Positions 1 to 10,212 of a DNA stretch of 64,000 bases are shown here, piece after piece. This DNA is from Verrucomicrobiota bacterium (lineage in GTDB: Bacteria > Verrucomicrobiota > Verrucomicrobiia > Limisphaerales > UBA1319): contig JAKLFB010000005.1 in assembly GCA_022711435.1 (NCBI GenBank), forward strand, positions 124,001-188,000, given 5' to 3'. The position numbers were made by a program, and so were the translations under genes. Below the pieces are notes generated by a model. The model searched no databases. It was not told the origin of the DNA and was given only the letters and a program-made list of their open reading frames with translations. Within the stretch, counting starts at the first letter, position 1; every line of letters starts with the position of its first letter.

Positions 1-475
1 AAATGCGCAGTTCGTTTGGCCAACACCAGGTCCAACCCGGCCGCCTCACTCTCCAGGAAGTCATGGAAAGGGGCGCACAAGCATCTCATAGTTTCCGCGT
101 CCTTCCGTCCTTCCGCGGGCATAATCCGGGCAGCTTGCAGCTGGATGCCTCTTCGTGGAAATCCCGAACTCAGGAGCGCTCCGGAATAGGTTTTCCTGAT
201 TTCCTATGTTCCAGATAAAAAATGAATTCTCCGTGATCTGTGGTGAACAAATGAGCGCAGCTTGAAACCTGCGGCTGCGGTTTCAAATCATATTTGGCTT
301 TTCAAGGACTCATGTCTTTGCCACAAACTTCCCATGCCACGTCCGCGAAACAGCCGGTCAAGGATCCCCGAAAAGGATCTGCACTCCGTATGAGCTGCCA
401 TCGCGTCAATGATGCTGCAGCCCGAGACCAGCGCTCAGGACTCGTGCTGACTGGCATCGCTTATCGCCGCCTCTC
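1..475. other. Non-coding leader region upstream of the symporter gene
   Basis: No open frame here has coding character. The stretch holds a dispersed repeat (114-155) and low-complexity intergenic text such as 'ctccgtgatctgtggtg', a kind of sequence often seen between genes in PVC genomes. I could not pick a convincing promoter for the symporter gene that starts at 476. Confidence 0.5.
114..155 (+). repeat. Dispersed intergenic repeat, copy 1 (second copy at 47711-47750)
   Basis: The string GCAGCTTGCAGCTGGATGCC, preceded by a 'cgcgggca(t/a)aatccg' motif and followed by 'tc(t/c)tcg', occurs here and again near 47726 with few differences. Both copies lie in non-coding DNA and contain the palindrome CAGCTTGCAGCTG. 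The function is unknown; it may be a small mobile or REP-like repeat. Confidence 0.55.
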
Positions 476-2008
476 ATGAGACTTACATGGCTCGATCTGG
501 CCGTGATCGCCGGCTTTTACGCCGTGGTCCTCGGATTCAGCTTCTATAAGAGCCGCGGCCTCAAGGATGCCGCGGGGTTCTTCCTCGGCGGCCGGTCGCT
601 TACCTGGCCGCTGATCGGCATTTCGATCGTCGCGGCCAATATCTCGACCGAGCAGTTCGTCGGGATGGCCGGGCAGGGCGCCGGCGATGTCGGGCTTGCC
701 GTCAGCGCCTGGCAGCTCAGCGGCGCCGTCGGCATCGTCCTCATCGCGTTCACGCTCCTGCCTCGTTTTCTCCGGGCCGGCATCTTCACCATGCCCGAGT
801 ATCTCGAATACCGGTACAGCCCGGCTGCTCGATCGATCATGGCCCTGCTGACCGTCATCGTGTATATGACGGTCCTGCTCACGGCTGTGCTCTACTCGGG
901 AGGCCTGACTCTCCACACCATCTTTGGAACGGACCTGCGCGGATCGATCTGGGTTGTCGGTCTCGTGGCGGCCGTCTATGCGACCTGGGGCGGCCTCAAG
1001 GCGGTGGCATGGGCCGACCTGTTCCAAGGCCTCGCCCTCCTGGCAGGCGGCCTCATCGTCTTCGGCCTCGGCCTGAACGCCTGCGGCGGCTGGCAGGCCT
1101 TCACGGCCGCGAACGCCGCCAAGCTCCACATGGTCCTACCGGCCGATCACACCGGCCTGCCCTGGACCGGCGCCGTCTCCGGCCTGTGGATCGTCATCCT
1201 CTACTACTGCGGGCTCAACCAGTTCATCGTCCAGCGCAACCTGGCCGCCCGGACCCTCCGCGATGGCCAGCTCGGCGTGATCTTCGCCGGCGCCCTCTGG
1301 CTGATCGTCCCGTTCGCCATCGTCATGCCCGGCATCATGGCCGCCCAGCTCTACGGCAGCCAGATGTCCAAGCCCGATGAGGCGTTTCCCATCCTCATCA
1401 AAAGCCTGGTCCCCGCCGGCCTGCGCGGCTTCATGCTGGCCGCCATCGCCGGCGCCGTGATCAGCTCGTTGGGTTCGATGATGAACTCGGCAGCGACGGT
1501 GTTCACGCTCGATGTCTATAGCCGGTTGCTCGATCGCCAAGCCAGCCAACAACGTCTTGTGATCATCGGCCGGATCGTCACGGTCCTCTGCGTCCTGGTC
1601 GGCTGCTCCCTCGCGCCGCACCTGGCGGATCCCAAGTTCGGCGGTGTCTTCCAGTTCATCCAGCAGTTCCAGGGTTACATCTGGCCTGGCATCGTCGCCG
1701 CTTTCATTTTCGGCATGGCGGTCCCCAAAGCCCCGCCCGCCGCAGGCGTGACTGCGCTCGTCGCCGGGCCGATCCTCTACGGGCTGTTCCAGCAGTTCGC
1801 CGGCGGCATCCATTTCCTGATCCAGGTGTTTCTGGCGTTCCTGCTCCTCCTGGCAATCATGGGGGCCATCACGGCCTGGAAACCGCTCGCACAACCCGTG
1901 ACCCTGCCCGTTCGGGCAGATCTCGACACCCGATCCGATCCCGGCGTCCGCCTCGCCGGCTTGGCGGTCATCGCCGGCGTGATCCTCTTCGTCCTCTGGT
2001 TCTGGTGA
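476..2008 (+). CDS. Sodium:solute symporter (SSS/SGLT family)
   Basis: This 510-residue integral membrane protein is a sodium-coupled importer, probably for a sugar or related small organic solute. The N-terminal region carries the family hallmark GGRSLTWPLIGISIVAANIS followed by TEQFVGMAGQ, typical of SGLT-like transporters. About 13-14 hydrophobic segments run to the C-terminus, which ends in a TM (AGVILFVLWFW), and the length fits the family. The alpha-galactosidase gene starts about 90 bp downstream on the same strand, so galactose or a galactoside-derived sugar is a reasonable substrate guess, but nothing in the protein fixes specificity. The start chosen is the ATG that directly precedes the first transmembrane segment. 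Confidence 0.88.
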   Translation: MRLTWLDLAVIAGFYAVVLGFSFYKSRGLKDAAGFFLGGRSLTWPLIGISIVAANISTEQFVGMAGQGAGDVGLAVSAWQLSGAVGIVLIAFTLLPRFLRAGIFTMPEYLEYRYSPAARSIMALLTVIVYMTVLLTAVLYSGGLTLHTIFGTDLRGSIWVVGLVAAVYATWGGLKAVAWADLFQGLALLAGGLIVFGLGLNACGGWQAFTAANAAKLHMVLPADHTGLPWTGAVSGLWIVILYYCGLNQFIVQRNLAARTLRDGQLGVIFAGALWLIVPFAIVMPGIMAAQLYGSQMSKPDEAFPILIKSLVPAGLRGFMLAAIAGAVISSLGSMMNSAATVFTLDVYSRLLDRQASQQRLVIIGRIVTVLCVLVGCSLAPHLADPKFGGVFQFIQQFQGYIWPGIVAAFIFGMAVPKAPPAAGVTALVAGPILYGLFQQFAGGIHFLIQVFLAFLLLLAIMGAITAWKPLAQPVTLPVRADLDTRSDPGVRLAGLAVIAGVILFVLWFW

Positions 2009-2096
2009 CCGCCTTCCATGCCATGCTTTATCGATTGCCTATGGCCCCGATTCGTTGAATCCTTCTTGTGTCATTCCTGCTGCCCTATCATCCATC

Positions 2097-4100
2097 ATGA
2101 AAAACCAAATCCTCGTCGCCGCCATCGCCCTGATGATCGGCTCATTCGACAACACGGGCGCCATCGCAACCGCCGCCGCGGCGGAGACGGTGCCGCTGAC
2201 CGCCCTCGATCTCAAGCTGATGCATCAAGGATGGGGCCAGCCCCAGGTCGACCGATCCATCCGCGAGCAGCCCCTGGCCATCGCCGGCAGGAAATTCGAG
2301 CATGGCGTCGGCACCCATGCCCGAAGCGCCCTCTGGATTCAGCTCGATGGCGGCTCGGAACGCTTCCGCGCCCACGTCGGCGTCGATGACGCCGCCGGCG
2401 GGCCGGGCTCGGTCGTCTTCCGCGTTTTGGGCGACGGCCGAACCCTTTACGAATCCGGCCTGATGAAGACCAACCAAGCCGCCCGCGAGATCGACGTCGA
2501 CCTGCGCGGCATCCAGTCCCTCCTGCTCCAGGTCGACGACGGTGGCGACGGCGTCTCCTATGACCACGCCAACTGGGCCGAGGCGCGATTCGATGTGGCC
2601 GGCGCCCGGCCTCGATCGATCGAGGCGCCGCGTGAAACCCCCTACCTGCTCACCCCAGCGCCCGCACCCGCCCCCCGCATCAACGGGCCCACGGTCTACG
2701 GCTGCCGCCCCGGCAACCCGTTCATTTACCGGATCCCCACCACCGGCGAGCGGCCGATGACATTCTCCGCCGTCGGCCTGCCCGACACGCTGCGCCTCGA
2801 TCCCCAATCCGGCGTCGTGACCGGCACGGCGCCTGCCCGGGGCGATTACACCCTCACTTGGCAGGCCCAAAACCGGCACGGCAAAGCTTCCCTCAAGTTC
2901 CGCATTCGGAGCGGCGACACCCTCGCCCTCACGCCGCCCATGGGGTGGAACCACTGGTATGCCCATTACAACAACATCACCGACGCCATGGCCCGCCAGG
3001 CCGCCGATCTCATGGTCCGCCACGGCCTGGCCGACGTCGGCTACCAATACGTCAGCCTCGACGATTGCTGGATGAACGCCGCCAAACACGCCGACCCCCT
3101 CCGCGTCGGCCCCGCCCGAGACGCCGACGGCACCATCCTCCCCAACCGCCATTTCCCCGACATGCGGGCGTTGACGGATTACATCCATTCCCACGGGCTG
3201 AAGGCCGGCATCTACACCTCGCCGGGCCCGACCACCTGCGCCGGATTCACCGGCAGCTACCAGCACGAGGCCCAGGACGCACGCACCTTCGCCGAATGGG
3301 GCTTCGATTTCCTCAAATACGACTGGTGTTCCTACGGCCGATTGGTCAAAGGCCAGACCGGCCTCGAGGTCTTCCAGAAACCCTTCCGGCAGATGGGCGG
3401 CATCCTCCGCCAACTCCCCCGCGACGTCGTGTTCAACCTCTGCCAATATGGCATGGGCAACGTCTGGGAATGGGGCGCCGAGGTCGGCGGCCACTGCTGG
3501 CGCACCGCCGGCGACCTCGGTTTCGAGCTGGATCGCGTCTTCGATGTGGCCCTCAAAAACGCCGAGCACCGCGCCTTCTCGAAGCCCGGCGCATGGAACG
3601 ATCCCGACTACATCCAGATCGGCTACATCGGCGCCGCCCGCGTCGGCGGCGAGCCCCGCTACTGCCCCTTCACCCCCAGCGAGCAATACTCGTTCATGTC
3701 CCTCTGGTGCCTCATGGCCGCCCCCCTCTTCTACAGCGGCGACATGACCCGACTCGATGAGTTCACCCTCAACGTCCTCGCCAATCCCGAGGTCATCGCC
3801 GTCGACCAGGACCCTCTCGGCCAATGCGCGCGCGTCCTCCCGCTCGAGGACGCCAACTTCGCCATGGTCAAAGACCTCGAAGACGGCGCCCAGGCCGTCG
3901 GCCTCTTCAACCGCGGCGAGATGCCCGCCACGCTCCGCATCCCCTGGACCATGCTCGGCCGCACCGGCCCCCAGCACGTCCGCGACCTCTGGCGCCAAAC
4001 CAACCTCGGCCTCATCGAGGAGGCCTATGCCGCCCATATACCCCGCCACGGCGCCGCCCTCATCCGCGTCGAGCAGCCCCGCCCCGCCCCTCCGCGCTGA
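2097..4100 (+). CDS. Secreted alpha-galactosidase (GH27) with N-terminal NPCBM domain
   Basis: This enzyme is predicted to hydrolyse terminal alpha-galactosides outside the cytoplasm. The order is: signal peptide (about residues 1-29), NPCBM carbohydrate-binding domain (about 30-165, with the 'FEHGVGTHARS' signature), a linker and putative Ig-type domain (about 185-270), then a GH27 barrel that begins at LTPPMGWNHW (about 275). The predicted nucleophile is Asp409 in FLKYDWCSYG and the acid/base is Asp502 in GAWNDPDY, both conserved for GH27. The start at 2097 gives a clean signal peptide; an in-frame ATG at 2055 would add 14 residues ahead of it. The neighbouring symporter may import the released sugar. 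Confidence 0.9.
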   Translation: MKNQILVAAIALMIGSFDNTGAIATAAAAETVPLTALDLKLMHQGWGQPQVDRSIREQPLAIAGRKFEHGVGTHARSALWIQLDGGSERFRAHVGVDDAAGGPGSVVFRVLGDGRTLYESGLMKTNQAAREIDVDLRGIQSLLLQVDDGGDGVSYDHANWAEARFDVAGARPRSIEAPRETPYLLTPAPAPAPRINGPTVYGCRPGNPFIYRIPTTGERPMTFSAVGLPDTLRLDPQSGVVTGTAPARGDYTLTWQAQNRHGKASLKFRIRSGDTLALTPPMGWNHWYAHYNNITDAMARQAADLMVRHGLADVGYQYVSLDDCWMNAAKHADPLRVGPARDADGTILPNRHFPDMRALTDYIHSHGLKAGIYTSPGPTTCAGFTGSYQHEAQDARTFAEWGFDFLKYDWCSYGRLVKGQTGLEVFQKPFRQMGGILRQLPRDVVFNLCQYGMGNVWEWGAEVGGHCWRTAGDLGFELDRVFDVALKNAEHRAFSKPGAWNDPDYIQIGYIGAARVGGEPRYCPFTPSEQYSFMSLWCLMAAPLFYSGDMTRLDEFTLNVLANPEVIAVDQDPLGQCARVLPLEDANFAMVKDLEDGAQAVGLFNRGEMPATLRIPWTMLGRTGPQHVRDLWRQTNLGLIEEAYAAHIPRHGAALIRVEQPRPAPPR

Positions 4101-4172
4101 GATCCTGCCGATCGACTTGCGCCCGAACAGCCGTCCCTCGGCTCGTCCCTGCGCCTTGGAAGGGAATCCGAT

Positions 4173-4202
4173 TTGTCGGATCGGAAAATTGTGCTTCATT
4201 AT
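4173..4202 (+). promoter_or_regulatory. Possible sigma70-type promoter for clpB
   Basis: A TTGTCG (-35 like, 4173-4178) and CATTAT (-10 like, 4197-4202) pair has an 18 nt spacer and lies about 25 nt before the ATG at 4227. If real, it excludes the upstream in-frame ATG codons at 4173 and 4203 as starts. No heat-shock sigma or CIRCE-type inverted repeat was seen. Confidence 0.35.
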
Positions 4203-4226
4203 ATGGAGCGTGATTGGCACGAACCT

Positions 4227-6860
4227 ATGGACCTGAACCGATTCACCGAGAAGTCGCAGGAAGCCCTCGCCGAAGGGCAGAACATCGCTACGCGCAACCA
4301 GCAGCAAGCCCAGGACGTCGAGCACTTGCTCCTGGCGCTGCTGGACCAGCCCGACGGCCTGGTGCTGCGCCTGTTCGAACGCGCCCAGGCCGCCCCCGGC
4401 CTCCTCCGAACCCGCGTCCAGGAGGAGATCGACCGCCTGCCCCGCGTCAGCGGCGACATCCAGGCCGGACCCGGCCTCGCCACAACGCAGAGGCTGATGG
4501 CCCTGCTGGTCAAAGCCCAGGACGAAGCCCGCCGCCTTAAAGACGAATACACCAGCGTCGAGCACCTCGTCCTGGCCATGTTCGACGAGCCCCCCGCCAC
4601 CGGCGTCGGACGCGTCTTCAAAAACCTCAACGTGCGTCGCGAGCAGTTCCTTCAGGCCCTCCAGGAAGTCCGGGGCGGCCAGCGCGTCACCAGCGCCCAG
4701 CCCGAAGCCACCTACGAAGCCCTTGAAAAATACGGACGCGATCTCACCCGGCTCGCCCGGCAGAACCGGCTCGACCCGGTCGTCGGGCGGGACCAGGAGA
4801 TCCGCCGCTGCATCCAGGTCCTGTCCCGCCGCACCAAGAACAATCCGGTCCTCATCGGCGAGCCGGGCGTGGGCAAGACGGCCATCGTCGAAGGCCTGGC
4901 CCGCCGAATCGTCGCCGGCGACGTCCCCGAAAGCCTCAAGGACAAACGGCTGGTCGCGCTCGACCTGTCGGCCCTCATCGCCGGCGCCAAATACCGCGGC
5001 GAGTTCGAGGAGCGCCTCAAGGCCGTCCTGCGCGAGATCGCCCGCGCCCAGGGGCAGATCGTCCTTTTCATCGACGAAATTCACACCCTGGTCGGCGCCG
5101 GCAAGGCCGAGGGCGCCATGGACGCCGGCAACATGCTCAAACCGATGCTCGCCCGGGGCGAGCTCCATTGCATCGGCGCCACCACGCTCGATGAGTATCG
5201 CAAGCATGTCGAGAAAGACGCCGCCCTCGAGCGCCGGTTCCAGCCCGTGCTCGTCGCCGAGCCCAACGTCGAGGACACCATCTCCATCCTCCGCGGCCTG
5301 CGCGAACGATACGAGATCCACCACGGCGTCCGCATCCAGGACGCCGCCCTCGTCGCCGCCGCCCAGCTCTCCCACCGCTATATCTCCGACCGATTCCTCC
5401 CCGACAAGGCGATCGATCTCATCGATGAGGCCGCCGCCAAGCTCCGGACCGAGATGGAAAGCATGCCTGAAGAGCTCGAATCCCTCCAGCGGCGCCTCCT
5501 CCAGCTCGAGATCGAACGCGAGGCGCTCCGCAAGGAAAAAGACCCCGCCTCCCGCCATCGCCTCGCCAGCCTCGAAAAGGAGATCGCCGATACCCGCGCC
5601 CAGCGCGACGCACTCCAGGCCCGATGGAACAGCGAAAAACACGCCATCGGCGATCTCCAGAAGCTCCGCGAAGCGCTCGAGATCGCCCGCAACGAGATGG
5701 AACAGGCCCAGCGCCAAGGCGATCTCGGCCGCGCCGCCGAGTTCAAACACGGCCGCGTCCCCCAGCTCGAACGACAGCTCAAGAATCTCGAAGCGCGATC
5801 CGCTGGTTCCGACCCGAAATCGCCCCGCCTCCTCCGCGAGGAGGTCACCCCCGATGAGGTCGCCGAGGTCGTCACCCGCTGGACCGGCATCCCCGTCTCG
5901 CGCCTCCTCGAAGGCGAAAAAGAAAAGCTCCTCCGCCTCGACCAGGACCTCCACCGGCGCGTCATCGGCCAGCACGAGGCCGTCCAGGCCGTCGCCGACG
6001 CCGTCCTCCGCGCCCGCGCCGGGCTCCACGACCCCAAACGCCCCATCGGCTCCTTCATCTTCCTCGGACCCACCGGCGTCGGCAAAACCGAGCTCGCCCG
6101 CGCCCTCGCCGAAAACCTCTTCGACGCCGAGGAGAACATCGTCCGCATCGACATGAGCGAATACATGGAGAAGCACGCCGTCGCCCGCCTCATCGGCGCC
6201 CCCCCGGGCTACGTCGGCTACGAGGAGGGCGGCCAGCTCACCGAAGCCGTCCGCCGCAAACCCTACAGCATCGTCCTCTTCGACGAGATCGAGAAGGCCC
6301 ACCCCGAGGTCTTCCATGTCCTGCTCCAGATCCTCGATGACGGCCGGCTCACCGATAACCAGGGACGCGTCGTCGACTTCAAGAACACGCTCCTGATCAT
6401 GACCTCGAACATCGGCAGCCCCTTGCTCATCGAAAACACCGGCGCGTCCGGCGAGATCGCCGAGCCCGTCCGCCGCGAGGTCCTCTCCGAGCTCCGCCGC
6501 CATTTCCGGCCCGAGTTCCTCAATCGCATCGACGAGATCGTCCTCTTCAAGCCGCTCACGCTCGCCGAGATCGAGCAGATCGTCGATCTCCAGCTCGGCC
6601 TCCTCCGCCAGCGCCTCGCCCAGCGCCAGATCGATCTCGAGCTCACCCCGGCTGCCCGCGAATCCATCGCCCGCGAAGGCTACGACCCCGTCTACGGCGC
6701 CCGTCCCCTGAAACGGTTCATCCAGCGCCACGTCGAAACCGCCCTCTCGCGCAAGCTCCTCGCCGGCGACATCCCGGACAGCTCCCGCATCACGCTCGAC
6801 TTCAAAAAAGGCCAGCTCGAGTTTGCCGTGAAAGCAATGGGGTCGCATCTAAATATTTGA
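4227..6860 (+). CDS. clpB: ATP-dependent disaggregase ClpB
   Basis: ClpB is a cytoplasmic hexameric AAA+ chaperone that threads aggregated proteins together with DnaK. The 877-residue product has the Clp N-domain starting [14 protein letters not shown], a first AAA module with Walker A GEPGVGKT, the coiled-coil middle domain (about residues 400-520), a second AAA module with Walker A GPTGVGKT and Walker [11 protein letters not shown], and a D2-small C-terminal domain. The start at 4227 matches the family N-terminus; earlier ATGs would add 8-18 untypical residues. The last eight residues (AMGSHLNI) and the stop codon are encoded by a dispersed repeat, so the native C-terminus was probably replaced by the repeat insertion. 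Confidence 0.95.
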   Translation: MDLNRFTEKSQEALAEGQNIATRNQQQAQDVEHLLLALLDQPDGLVLRLFERAQAAPGLLRTRVQEEIDRLPRVSGDIQAGPGLATTQRLMALLVKAQDEARRLKDEYTSVEHLVLAMFDEPPATGVGRVFKNLNVRREQFLQALQEVRGGQRVTSAQPEATYEALEKYGRDLTRLARQNRLDPVVGRDQEIRRCIQVLSRRTKNNPVLIGEPGVGKTAIVEGLARRIVAGDVPESLKDKRLVALDLSALIAGAKYRGEFEERLKAVLREIARAQGQIVLFIDEIHTLVGAGKAEGAMDAGNMLKPMLARGELHCIGATTLDEYRKHVEKDAALERRFQPVLVAEPNVEDTISILRGLRERYEIHHGVRIQDAALVAAAQLSHRYISDRFLPDKAIDLIDEAAAKLRTEMESMPEELESLQRRLLQLEIEREALRKEKDPASRHRLASLEKEIADTRAQRDALQARWNSEKHAIGDLQKLREALEIARNEMEQAQRQGDLGRAAEFKHGRVPQLERQLKNLEARSAGSDPKSPRLLREEVTPDEVAEVVTRWTGIPVSRLLEGEKEKLLRLDQDLHRRVIGQHEAVQAVADAVLRARAGLHDPKRPIGSFIFLGPTGVGKTELARALAENLFDAEENIVRIDMSEYMEKHAVARLIGAPPGYVGYEEGGQLTEAVRRKPYSIVLFDEIEKAHPEVFHVLLQILDDGRLTDNQGRVVDFKNTLLIMTSNIGSPLLIENTGASGEIAEPVRREVLSELRRHFRPEFLNRIDEIVLFKPLTLAEIEQIVDLQLGLLRQRLAQRQIDLELTPAARESIAREGYDPVYGARPLKRFIQRHVETALSRKLLAGDIPDSSRITLDFKKGQLEFAVKAMGSHLNI

Positions 6861-6865
6861 CATTT
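6835..6865 (+). repeat. REP-like dispersed repeat, copy A (overlaps the clpB 3' end)
   Basis: This is the first of five copies of a ~31 bp element with core ATGGGGTCGCATCTAAATAT followed by TTGACA. The others are at 43269, 56058, 56148 and 57871. This copy supplies the final codons and the TGA of clpB. The copy at 57871 lies next to a decayed RAYT transposase gene, which suggests that the repeats are RAYT-associated REP-like sequences. Confidence 0.85.
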
Positions 6866-7074
6866 GAGGCGCGAGAACAAGAACGAATGGACTCCATTGC
6901 CCTCCATGCCGCCTTTCCTCTCATAAACCTCTTTACAGCCGCTTGTCGGGACCGAACAATCCACCTATGCCCACGCCGGGCCAACCTGCCACACTGGGTG
7001 CGTTCGTCTGCCGCTGCCGGCGGGGATATGCCGGCACGCCGGCGGTTTGCACGGGCCGCGAACGTCCCCTTCCG

Positions 7075-10000
7075 ATGGCGGGGACGAACCGCTGGCTCGT
7101 CCGCTTGTGGGCTGCAAGCTGCAAGCCGGACGCGACAGTGTGGCGAGGCTGCGTCTTCCAGCTCATCCGCTCCCTGGCTTGGCGCCCGGCATTCCTTGCG
7201 CTTTGGATCCTGTGCCTGGCTCATCCCTCTGGGCTGCAGGCAGCCGCCACACCCGCGCCCCCAGCCGCCTCGAGCTATGTGATCGATGCCTGGGGAACCG
7301 ACGAAGGGCTCCCCCAAAACTCCGTCACCTCGATCGTTCAAACGCGGGACGGCTATCTCTGGTGCGGCACGCTCAACGGATTGGTCCGTTTCGACGGCAC
7401 CCGCTTTGTCGTCCTGGACGAGAGCAACGCTCCCGGCCTCAACAGCAGCCGCATCGTCCATCTGTTCGAAGACAGCCGGGGCGTCCTCTGGATCGGCACC
7501 GAGACCGCCGGGATCGCCACCCTCGAGAACGGACGGATCACCAGCCTCGGCATCGGACGCGGCGCGTCCGAGCAACGCCTCGTCGCCGCCGCCGAAGACG
7601 ACCGGGGCGCTGTCTGGCTCTACACCGCCGACGGCCAGCTATGGCGGCATCGGAATGGCAAGCTCGACATCTTCGTGTTCGATCTCCGCCGCCCCAGCTC
7701 GACTCGCGCCCTCGTGGCCGAGCCTGGCGGCCTGGTATGGATCGGCACCGGCCGCCGTCTGGCTGCCGTCATGCCGGACGTGGCCGCCGGATCGCTCGAG
7801 CTGCCGGTGGCGCTCGAGGCGCCCGTCGAGCGGCTCGACTTCCTTCTGGCCAGCGCGAAGGGCGGATACTGGCGCTTGGCCAACGGCCAGATCCAAAGGT
7901 GCGTCCGGCAGGAAGTGATCCTCGAGTGGGGATCGTATCCCTGGGGCTCGGCGCCCGTCGCGGCGGCCTGCGAAGACCGCGAGGGCAACCTCCTGGTGGG
8001 CACCCTGGGGATCGGCGTGTTCTGGTTCGACCCCCACGGCCGCTTTGCCTGGCTGACGACCGGCCACGGCCTCACCCACGACATCATCCTCTCCCTTCAT
8101 GTCGATCGCGAAGGCACCCTCTGGATCGGCACCGACGGCGGCGGGCTCAACCGTGTCAAACGCCCCGTGTTCGAGCGCCTCGACCGTGCTCGCGGTCTCC
8201 AGCCCAAGGTCATCCAATCCGTCTGCGAGGACGCCGAGGGCGGGCTCTGGATCGGCTCCAACGGCGGGGGCGCCGCCTGCTGGAAAGACGGCACCCTGCA
8301 GTCCTACGGCGCCGCCCAGGGCCTGACCAACACCCACGTCTGGAGCGTCTATGCCGATCGCTCGAGCAACATCTGGGCCGGCACCCGCGGCGGCGGTTTG
8401 TTCCTCAAGAGCGGCGGCCGGTTCCAGCACGCCCCCGGCGCCCAGGCCATCCCGCCCGAAGTGTTCGCCATCCATGAGGATCGCCGTGGAACACTCTGGC
8501 TCGGCACCCGAAACGGCCTCCTGCGCAAGGAAAACGATTCCTGGAAATCCTTCACGACCCGCGATGGCCTATCCGCCGACGAGGTCCGCGCGATCACCGA
8601 CTCTCCCGAAGGCGCTCTCTGGATCGGCACGTTCGGCGGGGGGCTGAACCGGCTCGAGAACGGCGCGTTCGCCGCATTCCACAAATCCGACGGCCTGCCC
8701 AGCGAGGACATCTCGTCCCTCTACCTCGATGCCGGCGGCGTCCTTTGGATCGGCACATTCGGCAGCGGGCTTGGCCGCTACCACCAGGGCCAATGGACCC
8801 GGTTCACCGCGCGGGACGGCCTCCCCGGCAACAGCATCGGAAGCATCATTGAAGACGGCCAGGGCTGCCTCTGGATCGCTTCCACAGCCGGCATCCTCCG
8901 CGTCCGCAAGCAAGACCTCGATGACTTCGCCCGGGAATCCATCGGGTATGTCCCCGGCCGCGTATACGGCAAGCCCGACGGCCTCCCGACACGCGAATGC
9001 ACCCTCGGCTCCCAGCCCGGCGCCGCCCTCACCCGCTCCGGCCAGCTCTGGTTCCCCACCGTCCAGGGGCTCGTCTTCGTTCACCTCGACCGGCTCGATC
9101 CCAACCCCCACCCGCCTCCCGTCATCATCGAGTCGATCTGGATCAACGGCCAGGTCCAGGGCAGCGGCAATCTCCTGGCCAGCCCGCCCGATACCATTGT
9201 CGTCCCTCCCGGCCGCCACCGCATCGATATCCAGTACTCCAGCCTCAACCTCCGCGCCCCCGACCGCGCCCGGTTCCAATACCGGCTCGAGGGCTTCGAA
9301 ACCGGCTGGACCGAAGCCGGCAGCAGCCGCACCGCCCACTATCCCCGGCTCACGCCCGGCCGTTACCGGTTCATCGTCAAAGCCTGCAATGAAGATGGCA
9401 TCTGGAACGAAACCGGCCGGGGCCTGGCCATCATCGTCCTCCCTCCCCTGTGGAGCAAGTGGTGGTTTCTGACCATCGCCATCGGCTCGCTCCTCGCTGC
9501 CATCGTCGGCATGGTCTATTATTTCTCCACCCAGAGGCTCCAGCGCCGGCTCCAGCAACTCGAGCAGAAACAAGCCGTCGAGAAAGAACGCTCCCGCATC
9601 GCCCAGGACATCCATGATCAGCTCGGCGCCAATCTCACCCAGGTCTCCCTCCTGAGCGACCTCATCGAAAACGACAAGGAGCAGCCTGCCGAGGTCGAGG
9701 CGCACGCGCGCCAGATCTCCCTGACCGCCCGCGAAACCACCCGCGTCCTGGACGAGATCGTCTGGGCCGTCAATCCATCCAACGACACCCTCGAAGGCTT
9801 GGTCACCTACCTCTGCAAGTACGCCCAGGAATATCTCTCCGTCGCCAGCCTCCGCTGCCGGCTCGATGTCCCCACCCAGCTGCCTGCCTCCACACTCCCG
9901 CCCGAGCTCCGTCACAACGTGTTCCTCGCCTTCAAAGAAGCCATCACCAACGTCGTCCGCCACGCCCGTGCCTCCGTCGTCCAGGTCCGCCTCCGCCTCG

Positions 10001-10209
10001 ATCCCGGCTGGTTCGCCATGGAGATCGAGGACAACGGCCGCGGGCTCGCCGGCATGGATCCCGCCGCCGCCCAGGCCCGCAACGGCCTCCAGAACATGCG
10101 CCGGCGCATGACCGCCATCGGCGGCAGCTTCTCGATCGAGCCCGCCCCCCGCGGCGGCGCCCTCGTCCGCTTGTCCGCACCACTCGGCGCCCCATCCAAT
10201 CCACCCTGA
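7075..10209 (+). CDS. Sensor histidine kinase with extracytoplasmic two-component-regulator propeller and Y_Y_Y domain
   Basis: This large membrane sensor resembles hybrid-type polysaccharide sensors but lacks a built-in receiver. After an N-terminal hydrophobic segment (FLALWILCLAHPSGLQA) it has many ~40-residue propeller repeats with the 'LWIGT' signature, a Y_Y_Y domain, one transmembrane helix (WWFLTIAIGSLLAAIVGMVYY), a HisKA_3 dimerisation domain with phosphoacceptor His847 in RIAQDIHDQLGANLTQ, and a HATPase_c domain (N box with EAITNVVRHA, then DNGRGL). The start is uncertain: the ATG at 7075 is chosen, and 6943 is also in frame. The response regulator follows 3 bp later, so the two form an operon. 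Its neighbours suggest a role in glycan sensing, which is inference. Confidence 0.85.
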   Translation: MAGTNRWLVRLWAASCKPDATVWRGCVFQLIRSLAWRPAFLALWILCLAHPSGLQAAATPAPPAASSYVIDAWGTDEGLPQNSVTSIVQTRDGYLWCGTLNGLVRFDGTRFVVLDESNAPGLNSSRIVHLFEDSRGVLWIGTETAGIATLENGRITSLGIGRGASEQRLVAAAEDDRGAVWLYTADGQLWRHRNGKLDIFVFDLRRPSSTRALVAEPGGLVWIGTGRRLAAVMPDVAAGSLELPVALEAPVERLDFLLASAKGGYWRLANGQIQRCVRQEVILEWGSYPWGSAPVAAACEDREGNLLVGTLGIGVFWFDPHGRFAWLTTGHGLTHDIILSLHVDREGTLWIGTDGGGLNRVKRPVFERLDRARGLQPKVIQSVCEDAEGGLWIGSNGGGAACWKDGTLQSYGAAQGLTNTHVWSVYADRSSNIWAGTRGGGLFLKSGGRFQHAPGAQAIPPEVFAIHEDRRGTLWLGTRNGLLRKENDSWKSFTTRDGLSADEVRAITDSPEGALWIGTFGGGLNRLENGAFAAFHKSDGLPSEDISSLYLDAGGVLWIGTFGSGLGRYHQGQWTRFTARDGLPGNSIGSIIEDGQGCLWIASTAGILRVRKQDLDDFARESIGYVPGRVYGKPDGLPTRECTLGSQPGAALTRSGQLWFPTVQGLVFVHLDRLDPNPHPPPVIIESIWINGQVQGSGNLLASPPDTIVVPPGRHRIDIQYSSLNLRAPDRARFQYRLEGFETGWTEAGSSRTAHYPRLTPGRYRFIVKACNEDGIWNETGRGLAIIVLPPLWSKWWFLTIAIGSLLAAIVGMVYYFSTQRLQRRLQQLEQKQAVEKERSRIAQDIHDQLGANLTQVSLLSDLIENDKEQPAEVEAHARQISLTARETTRVLDEIVWAVNPSNDTLEGLVTYLCKYAQEYLSVASLRCRLDVPTQLPASTLPPELRHNVFLAFKEAITNVVRHARASVVQVRLRLDPGWFAMEIEDNGRGLAGMDPAAAQARNGLQNMRRRMTAIGGSFSIEPAPRGGALVRLSAPLGAPSNPP

Positions 10210-10212
10210 CCC

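Noticed and set aside
2142..6848. A 1568-codon open frame on the - strand across the galactosidase and clpB genes
   Set aside because: It is antisense to two clearly identified genes and its translation is low-complexity (Gly/Ala/Glu-rich). It is a by-product of strong GC bias at third positions.
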